Part shown: positions 55,290 to 64,000 of the stretch, piece by piece
Numbering within the stretch: position 1 is the stretch's first letter
Layout: each line of letters starts with the position of its first letter
NCBI GenBank assembly: GCA_963805915.1
Contig: CAWDWD010000022.1
Coordinates: 1 to 64,000, forward strand
DNA length: 64,000 nt
Source of the DNA: JAEULH01 sp963805915
GTDB lineage: Bacteria; Pseudomonadota; Alphaproteobacteria; Rhodospirillales; Defluviicoccaceae
Direction: 5' to 3'
Made by a program: the position numbers and the translations under genes
The notes under the pieces: generated by a model
Seen by the model: the letters and a program-made list of their open reading frames with translations, nothing else
Databases searched by the model: none
Told to the model about the DNA's origin: nothing

Positions 55290-55745
55290 TCATGCAGAAA
55301 AGGTTGTCAAAGAAGCGTTCGGGTTCAGCCAGATGTCGTCGATGTCGCCGCCGCCCGTCCTTGGCCGCGATTTGCACGACGGCGCCGATCGGCGCCTCGA
55401 CGGCCTCGAACCGCGAGTTCGGCTCTGCCTCCAAGACCAGTGAATGGAGCCGCGCCATGGACTTCTCGCGGCCGTTGGCGTGCAGGGTAAACATCGAGCC
55501 GCCGTGGCCGGTGTTGAGCGCGCGGACCAACTGCAAGGCTTCGGGACCGCGGACCTCGCCGACAATCAGCCGGTCGGCCGACATCCGCAGCGAGCGCTGA
55601 AGGAGATCGGCGAGCGTGCTGACCTGTGGAGCGCACTCCAAGGCAATCCGGTTCGGGCGCGGGCTCACCTTATCCGCGGGCTGTCAGGGAGAGCTCGCGG
55701 GTGTCCTCCATCGTCACGAAGCCCACGTGATCAGCGAACCGCCGT
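55290..55745 (-). pseudogene. VirB11/TrbB-type secretion ATPase fragment
   Basis: Fragments in two or more frames show FVTMEDTRELSL, then after a break RSLRMSADRLIVGEVRGPEA (Walker B-region Asp/Glu box) and NTGHGGSMFTLHANG (His box). After another break comes DIDDIWLNPNASLTTF. This is the C-terminal half of a VirB11/TrbB/TadA-family hexameric ATPase of type IV secretion or pilus systems. The N-terminal domain and Walker A are absent. It is probably a relic of a conjugative element. The 54862-55289 stretch upstream in coordinates shows no supportable gene. Confidence 0.68.
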
Positions 55746-55780
55746 CGGGCTTCGGCGGTTCGTGATCGCGTTTCGTAGCA

Positions 55781-56842
55781 CTAGGCGCTGATCGGTATCC
55801 GCCGCTCGCGATCGGCGGCCAAAGCCTGGGTGTAGAGGCCGAGGTAAGCGTCCGTCATCCGCTCGACGGTGAAGCGCTCCTCGAAACGCATCCGCACCAT
55901 CAACCGGTTGAGCATCGGCAGACGGTGGACCGCGGTGACGGCCGCGTCCTCGCCTTCGACGATGAACCCGGTCACGCCGTGATCGATGACCTCCGGCACC
56001 GAGCCGTGGCGATAGGCGACGACCGGGGTGCCGCATGACATCGCCTCGATCATCACCAGGCCAAACGGCTCCGGCCAGTCGATCGGAAAGAGCAGGCCCA
56101 GCGCGTTGCCGAAAAACTCCGGCTTCTGGGCGTCATTGATCTCGCCCACGAACTCGATCAGCGGATCGTCGAGCAGCGGCTTGATCTCATGTTCGAAGTA
56201 GGATTCGTCGACCTTGTCGATCTTGGCCGCGATCTTCAGCCGCATCCCCGCGCGCTTGGCGATGGCGATGGCCCGGTCGACCCGCTTTTCCGGGCACACC
56301 CGCCCGACGAAAGCGAGGTAGTCGGTCGAGGGGGTTTCGCGGTAAGGCAACATCTCGCGGGGCAGGCCGTGGTAGATGGTCGAAACCCAGTTCGAATCGG
56401 CGTACGGCTCGCGCTGGTTGTTCGAAATCGACACGAGAGGCATGTCGGGGAACGCCGCGAAGACCGGATCAAGGAATGGCAGGTCGAGACGGCCGTGCAG
56501 GGTCGTCACCGTGCGCTGGGCCATGTCGCGGAACAGCGGCCAGTGAAGATAGTCGGTGTGGAAATGGATGACGTCGAATTCGCGGGCACGCTGGCGAACC
56601 TTGTCCAGCATCACGAGGTGACGGGGGTAGGGGCAGCTGCTGGCGTGGGGATCGAACCGCAGCGCCTGATCGCAACACGCGACCAGTTCGGCGTTGGTCG
56701 TCGAATCACCGCTGGCGAACAGGGTGACATCATGACCGAGATTGACGAGCTGCTCCGTGATCCAGGAAACAACGCGTTCCGTGCCGCCATACTGGCGCGG
56801 CGGAACGCTTTCCATCAAGGGGGCAACCTGCGCGATCTTCAT
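55781..56842 (-). CDS. glycosyltransferase family 4
   Basis: The 353-residue enzyme has a GT-B fold: N-terminal IAQVAPLMESVPPRQYGGTERVV with the acceptor-binding glycine loop, FDVIHFHTDYLHW, and the C-terminal donor-binding domain with FVGRVCPEKRVDRAI. The EX7E motif lies in PEPFGLVMIEAMSCGTPVVAY. It transfers a sugar from a nucleotide donor; donor and acceptor are not evident. It marks the right border of the mobile island. ATG 56842 is divergent from the DUF1499 gene. Confidence 0.9.
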   Translation of the reverse strand: MKIAQVAPLMESVPPRQYGGTERVVSWITEQLVNLGHDVTLFASGDSTTNAELVACCDQALRFDPHASSCPYPRHLVMLDKVRQRAREFDVIHFHTDYLHWPLFRDMAQRTVTTLHGRLDLPFLDPVFAAFPDMPLVSISNNQREPYADSNWVSTIYHGLPREMLPYRETPSTDYLAFVGRVCPEKRVDRAIAIAKRAGMRLKIAAKIDKVDESYFEHEIKPLLDDPLIEFVGEINDAQKPEFFGNALGLLFPIDWPEPFGLVMIEAMSCGTPVVAYRHGSVPEVIDHGVTGFIVEGEDAAVTAVHRLPMLNRLMVRMRFEERFTVERMTDAYLGLYTQALAADRERRIPISA

Positions 56843-56973
56843 TCATGTGGCCTTTTTTCTGCCGAGGGGTACCGCATACAACGCGGCAACTGAGGCGAAG
56901 TTCCGGCGCGACTGATTGCTATTTGCGCTTGGTTGCTTTGGACGGGCGGGGTGAAAGCTTGAGGGTGGCAACG

Positions 56974-57579
56974 ATGACGATGACGATGACGATGACGGTG
57001 GCGGCGACGATGACGGCGACAAGGCCAAGAAAATACTGGCGGTGGGCGGCTTTCCGCGGACCTTTCGTGGGTGCTCTGGTGTTAATCCTCGGCGCCTGCG
57101 CAACCACAGCGGACGGAGCAGCAAGCACCGCCATGGCCGACCAGACGGAGTTTACCGATTTCGCGACCCTTGAGCCGCCGTCGAGCCCGAATGCGTGGCT
57201 GATCGCGCCCGCCGACTTTGTTGCCGGCGAGGCCGACGAACCGGCGCCGGTTTTCCCCGTTCCCGCCGCGACCTTGGCGAAGGAATGGACGGTGATCGTC
57301 GAACAGCAGCCGCGCGCCACGATGCGCGCCGTCTCCGCCGATGGCCTGCAGGTGGAGGCGGAGCAGCGCAGCGCCGTGTTCGGTTTCGTCGATCGGATCA
57401 GCGTCCGCTTCATCCCGCTCGATCCCGAGCGCTCGACCCTCGCCGCCTACAGCCGCGCCCAGACGGGCTACTGGGACTTCGGCGTCAACCGCCAGCGCCT
57501 CCACGACTGGCTGATGCAGCTGGCGGAACAAACGACAACCGAGGACACCGACATCAGCGGCGCGGACGGGTCAGACTAG
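56974..57579 (+). CDS. DUF1499 lipoprotein with a hexanucleotide repeat at its start
   Basis: The product (201 residues from ATG 56974) begins MTMTMTMTVAATMTAT, coded by ATGACG hexamers. A signal helix and lipobox follow (GALVLILGACATT), then a DUF1499 domain (QPRATMRAVSADGLQVEAE, FGFVDRISVRFIPLDP, YSRAQTGYWDFGVNRQRLHDWL). The family's function is unknown. GAGGGTGG at 56961-56968 supports the first ATG in the repeat; GTG 56965 and the later in-repeat ATGs are alternatives. The frame further upstream to 56845 lacks a signal. Confidence 0.75.
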   Translation: MTMTMTMTVAATMTATRPRKYWRWAAFRGPFVGALVLILGACATTADGAASTAMADQTEFTDFATLEPPSSPNAWLIAPADFVAGEADEPAPVFPVPAATLAKEWTVIVEQQPRATMRAVSADGLQVEAEQRSAVFGFVDRISVRFIPLDPERSTLAAYSRAQTGYWDFGVNRQRLHDWLMQLAEQTTTEDTDISGADGSD

Positions 57580-57597
57580 CCGCATGGTGTGTCGCGG

Positions 57598-58737
57598 CTA
57601 CGCCAACAGGCGGGCGAGAACCCAGTCGAGCCGCTGCTGGCCGGCCTCGGTGGCGCGGAGGGCCATGTCGTTGAGTTCGACCAACCCCAGGTCGCGCATG
57701 TGGCGCAAGCCCTGGCCGTCGAGGATATTTTCGATAGCGCGGCCTGTCCGGCGGGTAAAGCGCTCCCGGTCGATGCCTTCGGCGAGGCGCAGGCCGAGCA
57801 TGACCAGTTCACTTTGCCGCTGGGCGTCCGTCAGCCGTTGCCGCCGGGCGAGGCCGTGGCCGCGCGCCTCGACTCCTTCGAGCCAGCGGTGCGGCGGGCG
57901 GTGCTGGGTCAGCGCGGCGCAGCCGCCGGCGGCGCTCAGGCGGCCCTCCGCGCCCGGGCCGATGGCGAGGTAGTCGCCGCCGCGCCAGATCGCGAGGTTG
58001 TGCCTGCATTCCTCGCCCGCGCGGGCGTGGTTGGAAATTTCGTAAGCAGGCAGGCCGGCGCGGCGCAGCGTTTCGCGGGTCGTTTCGAACAGATCGGCGC
58101 CGGGCTCGTCGCCCGCCTCGGCGATCCTGGCGCGGTGGAACGGCGTTCCGGGCGCCACCGTCAATTGATAGGCCGAGAGATGGCCGATGGGCAGCGCCAG
58201 GGCGCACGCGAGCTGGCGCGACCAGTCATCGACCCCTTGGCCGGGAACGGCGTAGATGAGATCGAGCGAGACCCGCTCGAAGCTTGCCAACGCCATCTCG
58301 ACCGCGCGACGAGCCTCGGCGGCGCTGTGCCCGCGGCCGAGAAAGCGCAGAGTGGCGTCGTCGAACGACTGAACACCGATCGACAACCGATTGACGCCCG
58401 CCGCGCGGAACGCCCGAAACCGTCCCGCTTCCGCCGAGGTCGGGTTGGCTTCGAGGGTGATCTCGCAGGTCCCGCGCGTCGGCCACAACCGGCGAATGGC
58501 CTCGATGATCGCCGCGGCCGTGGCCGGCTCCATCAGCGACGGCGTGCCGCCGCCGAAAAACACCGAACCCACGGTCCGCCCGGCGGTCTCGGCGGCGAAC
58601 GTCTCCAGCTCGCGGACGAGCGCGCGCCGCCAGCGCCCGTGGTCTACGCGGTCTTCGACATGGCTGTTGAAGTCGCAGTAGGGGCACTTCGAGACGCAGA
58701 ACGGCCAGTGGATATAGATGTTGAGGTCGTCGTCCAC
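57598..58737 (-). CDS. hemW: radical SAM heme chaperone HemW
   Basis: The 379-residue protein has the radical-SAM cluster motif with the HemW spacing (YIHWPFCVSKCPYCDFNSH), followed by VFFGGGTPSLM, EITLEANPTS, NRLSIGVQSFDDATLRFLGR and SLDLIYAVPGQ. The C-terminal HemN-like domain includes YEISNHARAGEECRHNLAIWRGGDYLAIGPGAEG. It inserts heme into respiratory enzymes and lacks the coproporphyrinogen oxidase N-terminus. ATG 58737 fits the family. It follows rph and rdgB on the same strand, a standard proteobacterial order. Confidence 0.93.
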   Translation of the reverse strand: MDDDLNIYIHWPFCVSKCPYCDFNSHVEDRVDHGRWRRALVRELETFAAETAGRTVGSVFFGGGTPSLMEPATAAAIIEAIRRLWPTRGTCEITLEANPTSAEAGRFRAFRAAGVNRLSIGVQSFDDATLRFLGRGHSAAEARRAVEMALASFERVSLDLIYAVPGQGVDDWSRQLACALALPIGHLSAYQLTVAPGTPFHRARIAEAGDEPGADLFETTRETLRRAGLPAYEISNHARAGEECRHNLAIWRGGDYLAIGPGAEGRLSAAGGCAALTQHRPPHRWLEGVEARGHGLARRQRLTDAQRQSELVMLGLRLAEGIDRERFTRRTGRAIENILDGQGLRHMRDLGLVELNDMALRATEAGQQRLDWVLARLLA

Positions 58738-58740
58738 GAC

Positions 58741-58790
58741 TTCTCGCGCCTATGGCTCCGTGAAGTTCTCGCGCCTATGGCTCCGTGAAG
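58741..58790. repeat. perfect 25-bp tandem duplication
   Basis: TTCTCGCGCCTATGGCTCCG plus TGAAG occurs twice head to tail at 58741-58765 and 58766-58790. It covers the end of rdgB and the gap before hemW, so the last rdgB codons and stop are duplicated. Confidence 0.9.
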
Positions 58791-59376
58791 CACGCCGCGA
58801 TCAGCTTGCGGAAGGCTCTAGCGCGGTGGCTGATGGCGTGTTTCTCGTCCGGGTCCATCTCACCGAAGGTCAGATCCCGCTCCTCGGCGACAAAGATCGG
58901 ATCGTAGCCGAAGCCGCGCGCGCCGCGCGGCGGCCAGACCAGCGTGCCATGGACGAAGCCTTCGAAGGTGGCGCAAAAGCCGTCGGGCCAGCACAGGCTC
59001 AAGGCGCAGACGAAGTGGGCGCGGCGGTCGGTTTGGCCCGCGAGCGCGTCTTCGACCTTGCGCATGGCCAGGGCGAAATCGCGCGCCCGTCCCCGCCCCA
59101 TCGCGCCGAGTGGATGCCGGGCTCGCCAGCCAACGCGGCGACCGCCAGCCCGGAATCATCGGCGAGCGCCGGCAGGCCGGTCGCCGATGCCGAATGCCGG
59201 GCCTTCAGCTCCGCGTTCTCGATGAAGGTGGCGCCGGTTTCCTCCGGCTCGGCGACCCCGAACGCGCCGGCGGAGATGGCCTCGACGTTGTATGGGGCGA
59301 GCAGCGCGCCGATCTCGCGGACCTTGCCCGCGTTGTGGCTGGCGATGACCAGCCTGCCGCCCTCAAACCGCCGCAT
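58775..59376 (-). pseudogene. rdgB: XTP/dITP diphosphatase RdgB, one frameshift
   Basis: The N-terminal frame (MRRFEGGRLVIASHNAGKVR, the substrate motif SHNAGK, then ENAELKARH, ALADDSGLAVAAL, PGIHSARWGG) continues after a one-base shift near 59085 in the second frame (RDFALAMRKVEDAL, FEGFVHGTLVWPPRG, GFGYDPIFVAEERDLTFGEM, HAISHRARAFRKL). The corrected protein is about 200 residues, normal for Ham1/RdgB, which removes deaminated purine nucleotides. ATG 59376 overlaps the rph end by 14 bases. The conserved pieces and core role make a sequencing indel the likelier cause. Confidence 0.88.
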
Positions 59377-60091
59377 CGAGCTCGAGCACCTCGCGCTGCA
59401 TCCGCAGCAGATCGGTAACGCCGGCCTTGGCCAGCGCCAGCAGGTCGAGGAAATGCGCTTCCGAGAACGCGCGGTGCTCGGCGGTGCCCTGAATCTCGAC
59501 AATGCCGCCGCGCCCGGTGAGCACGAAGTTGGCGTCGGCCTCGGCGTTACTGTCTTCTTCGTAGTCGAGATCGAGCACCGCCGTCTCTTTATAGAGGCCG
59601 CAGGATACCGCGGCGACCTGGTCGGTTAACGGAATCGTGTCGAGCAGGCCCAGGTCGGTGAGCCGGCGAAACGCCAAGTAGAGCGCCACATAGGCGCCGG
59701 TGATCGCCGCCGTTCGCGTCCCGCCGTCGGCCTGGATGACATCGCAATCGACGCGGATCTGCATCTCGGCCATCGCCGGCAGATCGGTCACGGCGCGCAA
59801 TGACCGGCCGATCAGCCTCTGGATTTCCAGCGTCCGGCCCGATTGGCGGCCGCGGGCGGCCTCGCGATCGGTGCGCTCGGTCGTCGCGCGCGGCAGCATG
59901 CCGTACTCGGCGGTGACCCAGCCGCGGCCGCTGCCGCGCAGCCAGCTCGGCACTCGGCTCTCGACCGTGGCCGCGCACACGACGTGGGTGTCGCCGAAGC
60001 GCGCGAGGCACGATCCTTCCGCGTACTTGCTGAACCCGGGTTGCAGCGAGATCTCGCGCAAGTGGCTTGGGGAACGACCTGAGGGTCTCAT
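59363..60091 (-). CDS. rph: ribonuclease PH
   Basis: The 242-residue phosphorolytic exoribonuclease trims tRNA 3' ends. Family landmarks are MRPSGRSPSHLREISLQPGF, EGSCLARFGDTHVVCAATVE, WVTAEYGMLPRATTERTDREA, QSGRTLEIQRLIGRSLRA, the phosphate and metal site region CDVIQADGGTRTAAITGAY and LDLDYEEDSNAEADANFV. Length is normal. It is divergent from hrcA with a 160-base gap. Confidence 0.95.
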   Translation of the reverse strand: MRPSGRSPSHLREISLQPGFSKYAEGSCLARFGDTHVVCAATVESRVPSWLRGSGRGWVTAEYGMLPRATTERTDREAARGRQSGRTLEIQRLIGRSLRAVTDLPAMAEMQIRVDCDVIQADGGTRTAAITGAYVALYLAFRRLTDLGLLDTIPLTDQVAAVSCGLYKETAVLDLDYEEDSNAEADANFVLTGRGGIVEIQGTAEHRAFSEAHFLDLLALAKAGVTDLLRMQREVLELDAAV

Positions 60092-60251
60092 GGATCTCGC
60101 CGAGGCTGGTTGCGGGATGCGGAAGCTAGCCCGGCGTCCGGGTCAGGTAAAGCCGCTTGCGTTGACGCGCCTCAAATGCGCGACTAGATCTACCCTGGCA
60201 GCCTTCAACGCACTCGGTCGATCACGCCGCCTGGATTGCGATGCGTCTTTC
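60092..60251 (+). promoter_or_regulatory. rph-hrcA divergent promoter region without a CIRCE element
   Basis: This gap must hold promoters for both directions. I searched it by eye for the HrcA operator (TTAGCACTC-N9-GAGTGCTAA) and found none. No strong sigma-70 pair stands out. Confidence 0.4.
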
Positions 60252-61286
60252 ATGAGCATGTTCGAACTCAGCGCACGATCACGCGAAGTCTTTCGTGAGC
60301 TTGTCGATGCCTATCTGGAAACGGGTGAACCGGTCGGCTCGCGGACCTTGTCGCGGCGGCTGTCGCTGGCGCTGTCGCCCGCGACGATCCGCAACGTCAT
60401 GGCCGACCTGGAAGAAAGCGGCCTGCTGTTCGCCCCGCACCCCTCGGCCGGGCGGCTGCCGACCGACGCCGGCTTGCGCCTGTTCGTCGATGGTCTGCTT
60501 GAAGTCGGCAATCTTCCGGAGGCGGACCGCAAAATTCTGACCCAGCGCTGCGCCGGCTCCGGCGCCAGCGTCGAAGGCCTGCTCGAGCAGGCGACCTCCG
60601 CTCTCTCGGGACTGACGCGCTGCGCCGGGATGGTCATGGCGCCCAAGACCGATACGACGCTTCGCCACATCGAATTTGTCCATCTCAGTCCGGGCCGCGC
60701 CCTGGTCGTGATGGTCACCGAGACCGGGATCGTTGAGAACCGGATCATCGAGATCTCTCCCGGCCTGCCGCCGTCGGCCCTGGTCGAGGCCTCGAATTTC
60801 CTCAGCGCGCGGGTGGTGGGGCGTACCCTCAGCGAGGCGCAGAAGGAAATTACCGAGGAACTGCGCGCGCACGCGGCCCAGCTCGACGAGCTGACGAGCA
60901 AGGTCGTTGAATCCGGCCTCGCCATCTGGAGCGGCGACGAGGGCGGCGCGCTGATTGTTCGCGGTCAGGCCAACCTGCTCGAAGACATTCACGCGATCGG
61001 CGAACTCGAGCAGATCCGCTCGCTGTTCGCGGCGCTCGAGACCAAGGAAGTCATGCTTAGAGTGCTGTCGATGGTCGACTCGGCCCAGGGCGTGCAGATC
61101 TTCATCGGCGCGGGCAACGCGCTGTTCAACGTCGCCGGCTGCTCCATGATCGTCAGTTCCTACCGTGACAGCCGCAAGCGCATCATCGGCGCAATCGGCG
61201 TGATCGGACCCAACCGCATCAATTACGCCCGCATCATTCCGATGGTCGACTACACGGCGAAGCTGGTCGGCCGGATGATTGGATAA
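60252..61286 (+). CDS. hrcA: heat-inducible transcription repressor HrcA
   Basis: The 344-residue repressor has an N-terminal winged helix (REVFRELVDAYLETGEPVGSRTLSRR, LSPATIRNVMADLEESGLLFAPHPSAGRLPTDAGLRLFVD). The GAF-like and dimerisation parts follow (HIEFVHLSPGRALVVMVTETGIVENRII, then VQIFIGAGN and YRDSRKRIIGAIGVIGPNRINYARIIPMVDYTAKLV). It controls chaperone genes through CIRCE sites. ATG 60252 (MSMFELS) is the family-like start; the open frame back to 59700 is antisense to rph. It precedes grpE by ten bases. Confidence 0.94.
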   Translation: MSMFELSARSREVFRELVDAYLETGEPVGSRTLSRRLSLALSPATIRNVMADLEESGLLFAPHPSAGRLPTDAGLRLFVDGLLEVGNLPEADRKILTQRCAGSGASVEGLLEQATSALSGLTRCAGMVMAPKTDTTLRHIEFVHLSPGRALVVMVTETGIVENRIIEISPGLPPSALVEASNFLSARVVGRTLSEAQKEITEELRAHAAQLDELTSKVVESGLAIWSGDEGGALIVRGQANLLEDIHAIGELEQIRSLFAALETKEVMLRVLSMVDSAQGVQIFIGAGNALFNVAGCSMIVSSYRDSRKRIIGAIGVIGPNRINYARIIPMVDYTAKLVGRMIG

Positions 61287-61296
61287 GGAGGAGCAG

Positions 61297-62025
61297 ATGA
61301 ACGGACCCGAAGACATCATCAATGAGCAAGAGGCTCGCAATGAGCAAGAGGCCCGGGCCGCGGCCGAGACGCATGCAGAGGCGGCCGCGGACGAGACGGT
61401 GCGCTACGACTCCGCGCGTCTCGCCGCGCTTGAGGCGCAGCTCGACGAGACGACGGAAAAGTGGAAGCGCGCGTTGGCCGAGACCGAGAATGTCCGCCGC
61501 ATTGCCGCGCGCGACCGAGACGACGCGAGCAGGTACGCGGTGTCCAGGTTCGCCCGTGATCTGCTTTCGGTTGCGGACAACCTCCGCCGGGCGCTGGAGA
61601 GCGTCGATCCGGAGGTTCGCGATGGCGACGCCAGCCTCGACGCCTTGGCCGGCGGCGTCGAACTGACCGAGCGTGAGCTGCTGACGACTTTTGCTCGCTA
61701 CGGGATTACCCAGATCGAGGCGGCGGCCCAGCCGTTCGACCCGCACGTTCATGAAGCCCTGTTCGAGGTCCCCGACGAGAGCGTGCCTCACGGCACCGTT
61801 GTTCACGTGGTCGAGCCCGGCTACATGATCCACGATCGTCCCTTGCGGCCGGCGCGTGTCGGCGTCTCCAAGGGAGGGCCGAAGGCGGGCGCGCGGCCGG
61901 CCGAGCCCGCCGGCGGTGACGGCGGCGAGGCCGATGAATTCGCCGCTGAAGCGGTGGGCCCCGACGGCAAGGCTTCGGCAAGCGGCGGCGGCGAGGCCTG
62001 GTCTAGGGTTGATAAAAAGCTGTAA
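61297..62025 (+). CDS. grpE: nucleotide exchange factor GrpE
   Basis: The 242-residue cochaperone exchanges ADP for ATP on DnaK. After an acidic N-terminus there is the long dimer helix (LEAQLDETTEKWKRALAETENVRRIA), DLLSVADNLRRAL, and the beta domain GITQIEAAAQPFDPHVHEALFEVPDE with VVEPGYMIHDRPLRPARVGVSKG. ATG 61297 has a strong AAGGAGGAG site at 61285-61293. A short direct repeat near the start (AATGAGCAAGAGGC twice) codes NEQEARNEQEAR. The tail is Gly/Ala/Glu-rich. Confidence 0.94.
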   Translation: MNGPEDIINEQEARNEQEARAAAETHAEAAADETVRYDSARLAALEAQLDETTEKWKRALAETENVRRIAARDRDDASRYAVSRFARDLLSVADNLRRALESVDPEVRDGDASLDALAGGVELTERELLTTFARYGITQIEAAAQPFDPHVHEALFEVPDESVPHGTVVHVVEPGYMIHDRPLRPARVGVSKGGPKAGARPAEPAGGDGGEADEFAAEAVGPDGKASASGGGEAWSRVDKKL

Positions 62026-62208
62026 CCCGGCGGCTTTTTCCGCTCTCTTCGCGGCCCGCGAATGCCGCCGCGCCAGTTGCGGTGTCTCGGGCCCCCGCAT
62101 ATATATCCCGCGAACAGTTTCCAGCCGGGGCACGATACGAGGATCTTCCTAGGGGATCCGCGCGGCGCCGCTTCGGGCCGCGGGGCTCCGCCACCAGTGA
62201 GGTAAATG

Positions 62209-64000
<1,792 letters not shown>

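Noticed and set aside
62026..62208. Sigma-32 promoter before dnaK
   Set aside because: A CCCCCGCATATATAT stretch resembles the -10 box, but no acceptable -35 box is seen at the right spacing, so it is not listed as a feature.

Overview
The window is high-GC DNA (roughly 65-68 % by eye) from an alphaproteobacterium, most likely a Rhodospirillales-type organism. The evidence is gene order: chorismate mutase-hisC-tyrA divergent from metX-metW, lptM-lysA-TIGR02302, rph-rdgB-hemW divergent from hrcA-grpE-dnaK, and a coenzyme-B12-dependent ribonucleotide reductase. No rRNA, tRNA or CRISPR array was recognised by eye.

Layout. (1) 75-677: wrbA. (2) 749-18196, minus strand: one very tightly packed 12-gene unit. 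In transcription order it encodes a SrfA-like N-domain/coiled-coil/VWA membrane protein, SrfA, SrfB (actin/Hsp70-like ATPase), SrfC (P-loop protein), a coiled-coil/Sel1 membrane protein, a secreted VWA protein resembling the periplasmic part of the type VI kinase PpkA, an ABC ATPase, its FtsX-type permease, a secreted FGE-fold protein that lacks both catalytic cysteines, two lipoproteins and a small exported coiled-coil protein. The second half has the composition of the type VI secretion posttranslational sensor module TagT-TagS-TagR-TagQ plus a PpkA periplasmic domain, but no kinase and no secretion-apparatus gene is seen in the window. This SrfABC-TagQRST-like fusion operon is the main discovery candidate. 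(3) 18406-23391: metX-metW and the aromatic/histidine amino-acid genes. (4) 23.4-34.0 kb: housekeeping and accessory genes (methyltransferase, DUF2125, DMT transporter, ChaC, carbonic-anhydrase-like, GFA, DUF2177, class II RNR, PlsC, DUF218, zinc-ribbon/DUF3426). (5) 34.0-39.2 kb: TIGR02302, lysA, lptM and a membrane protein. (6) 39.3-43.2 kb: a VapBC-type toxin-antitoxin pair and a STAND/TPR NTPase gene flanked by a 48-bp direct repeat copied from the neighbouring cinA gene. (7) 43.2-51.0 kb: cinA, peptidase C26, pseudouridine synthase, rsmD, aspartic protease, mutL, pgi, AhpD-like. (8) 51.0-55.75 kb: a decayed mobile island with an Abi/HEPN defence gene, fragments of IS110, IS3, a tyrosine recombinase and a VirB11-type ATPase, and unknown small genes. 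(9) 55.8-64.0 kb: glycosyltransferase, DUF1499, hemW, rdgB, rph, hrcA, grpE and dnaK (cut by the window end).

A striking property of the sequence is the clustering of apparent single-base frameshifts. About eight lie in srfC, srfB and srfA plus about seven in metX and metW (all between 9.8 and 20.1 kb), with isolated ones in the GFA gene and rdgB. The out-of-frame pieces are still well-conserved protein, so sequencing or assembly indels are a serious alternative to real gene decay. Several genes are therefore described as corrected reading frames with the shift positions stated. Family names are given from recognised motifs and memory; no database search was run.
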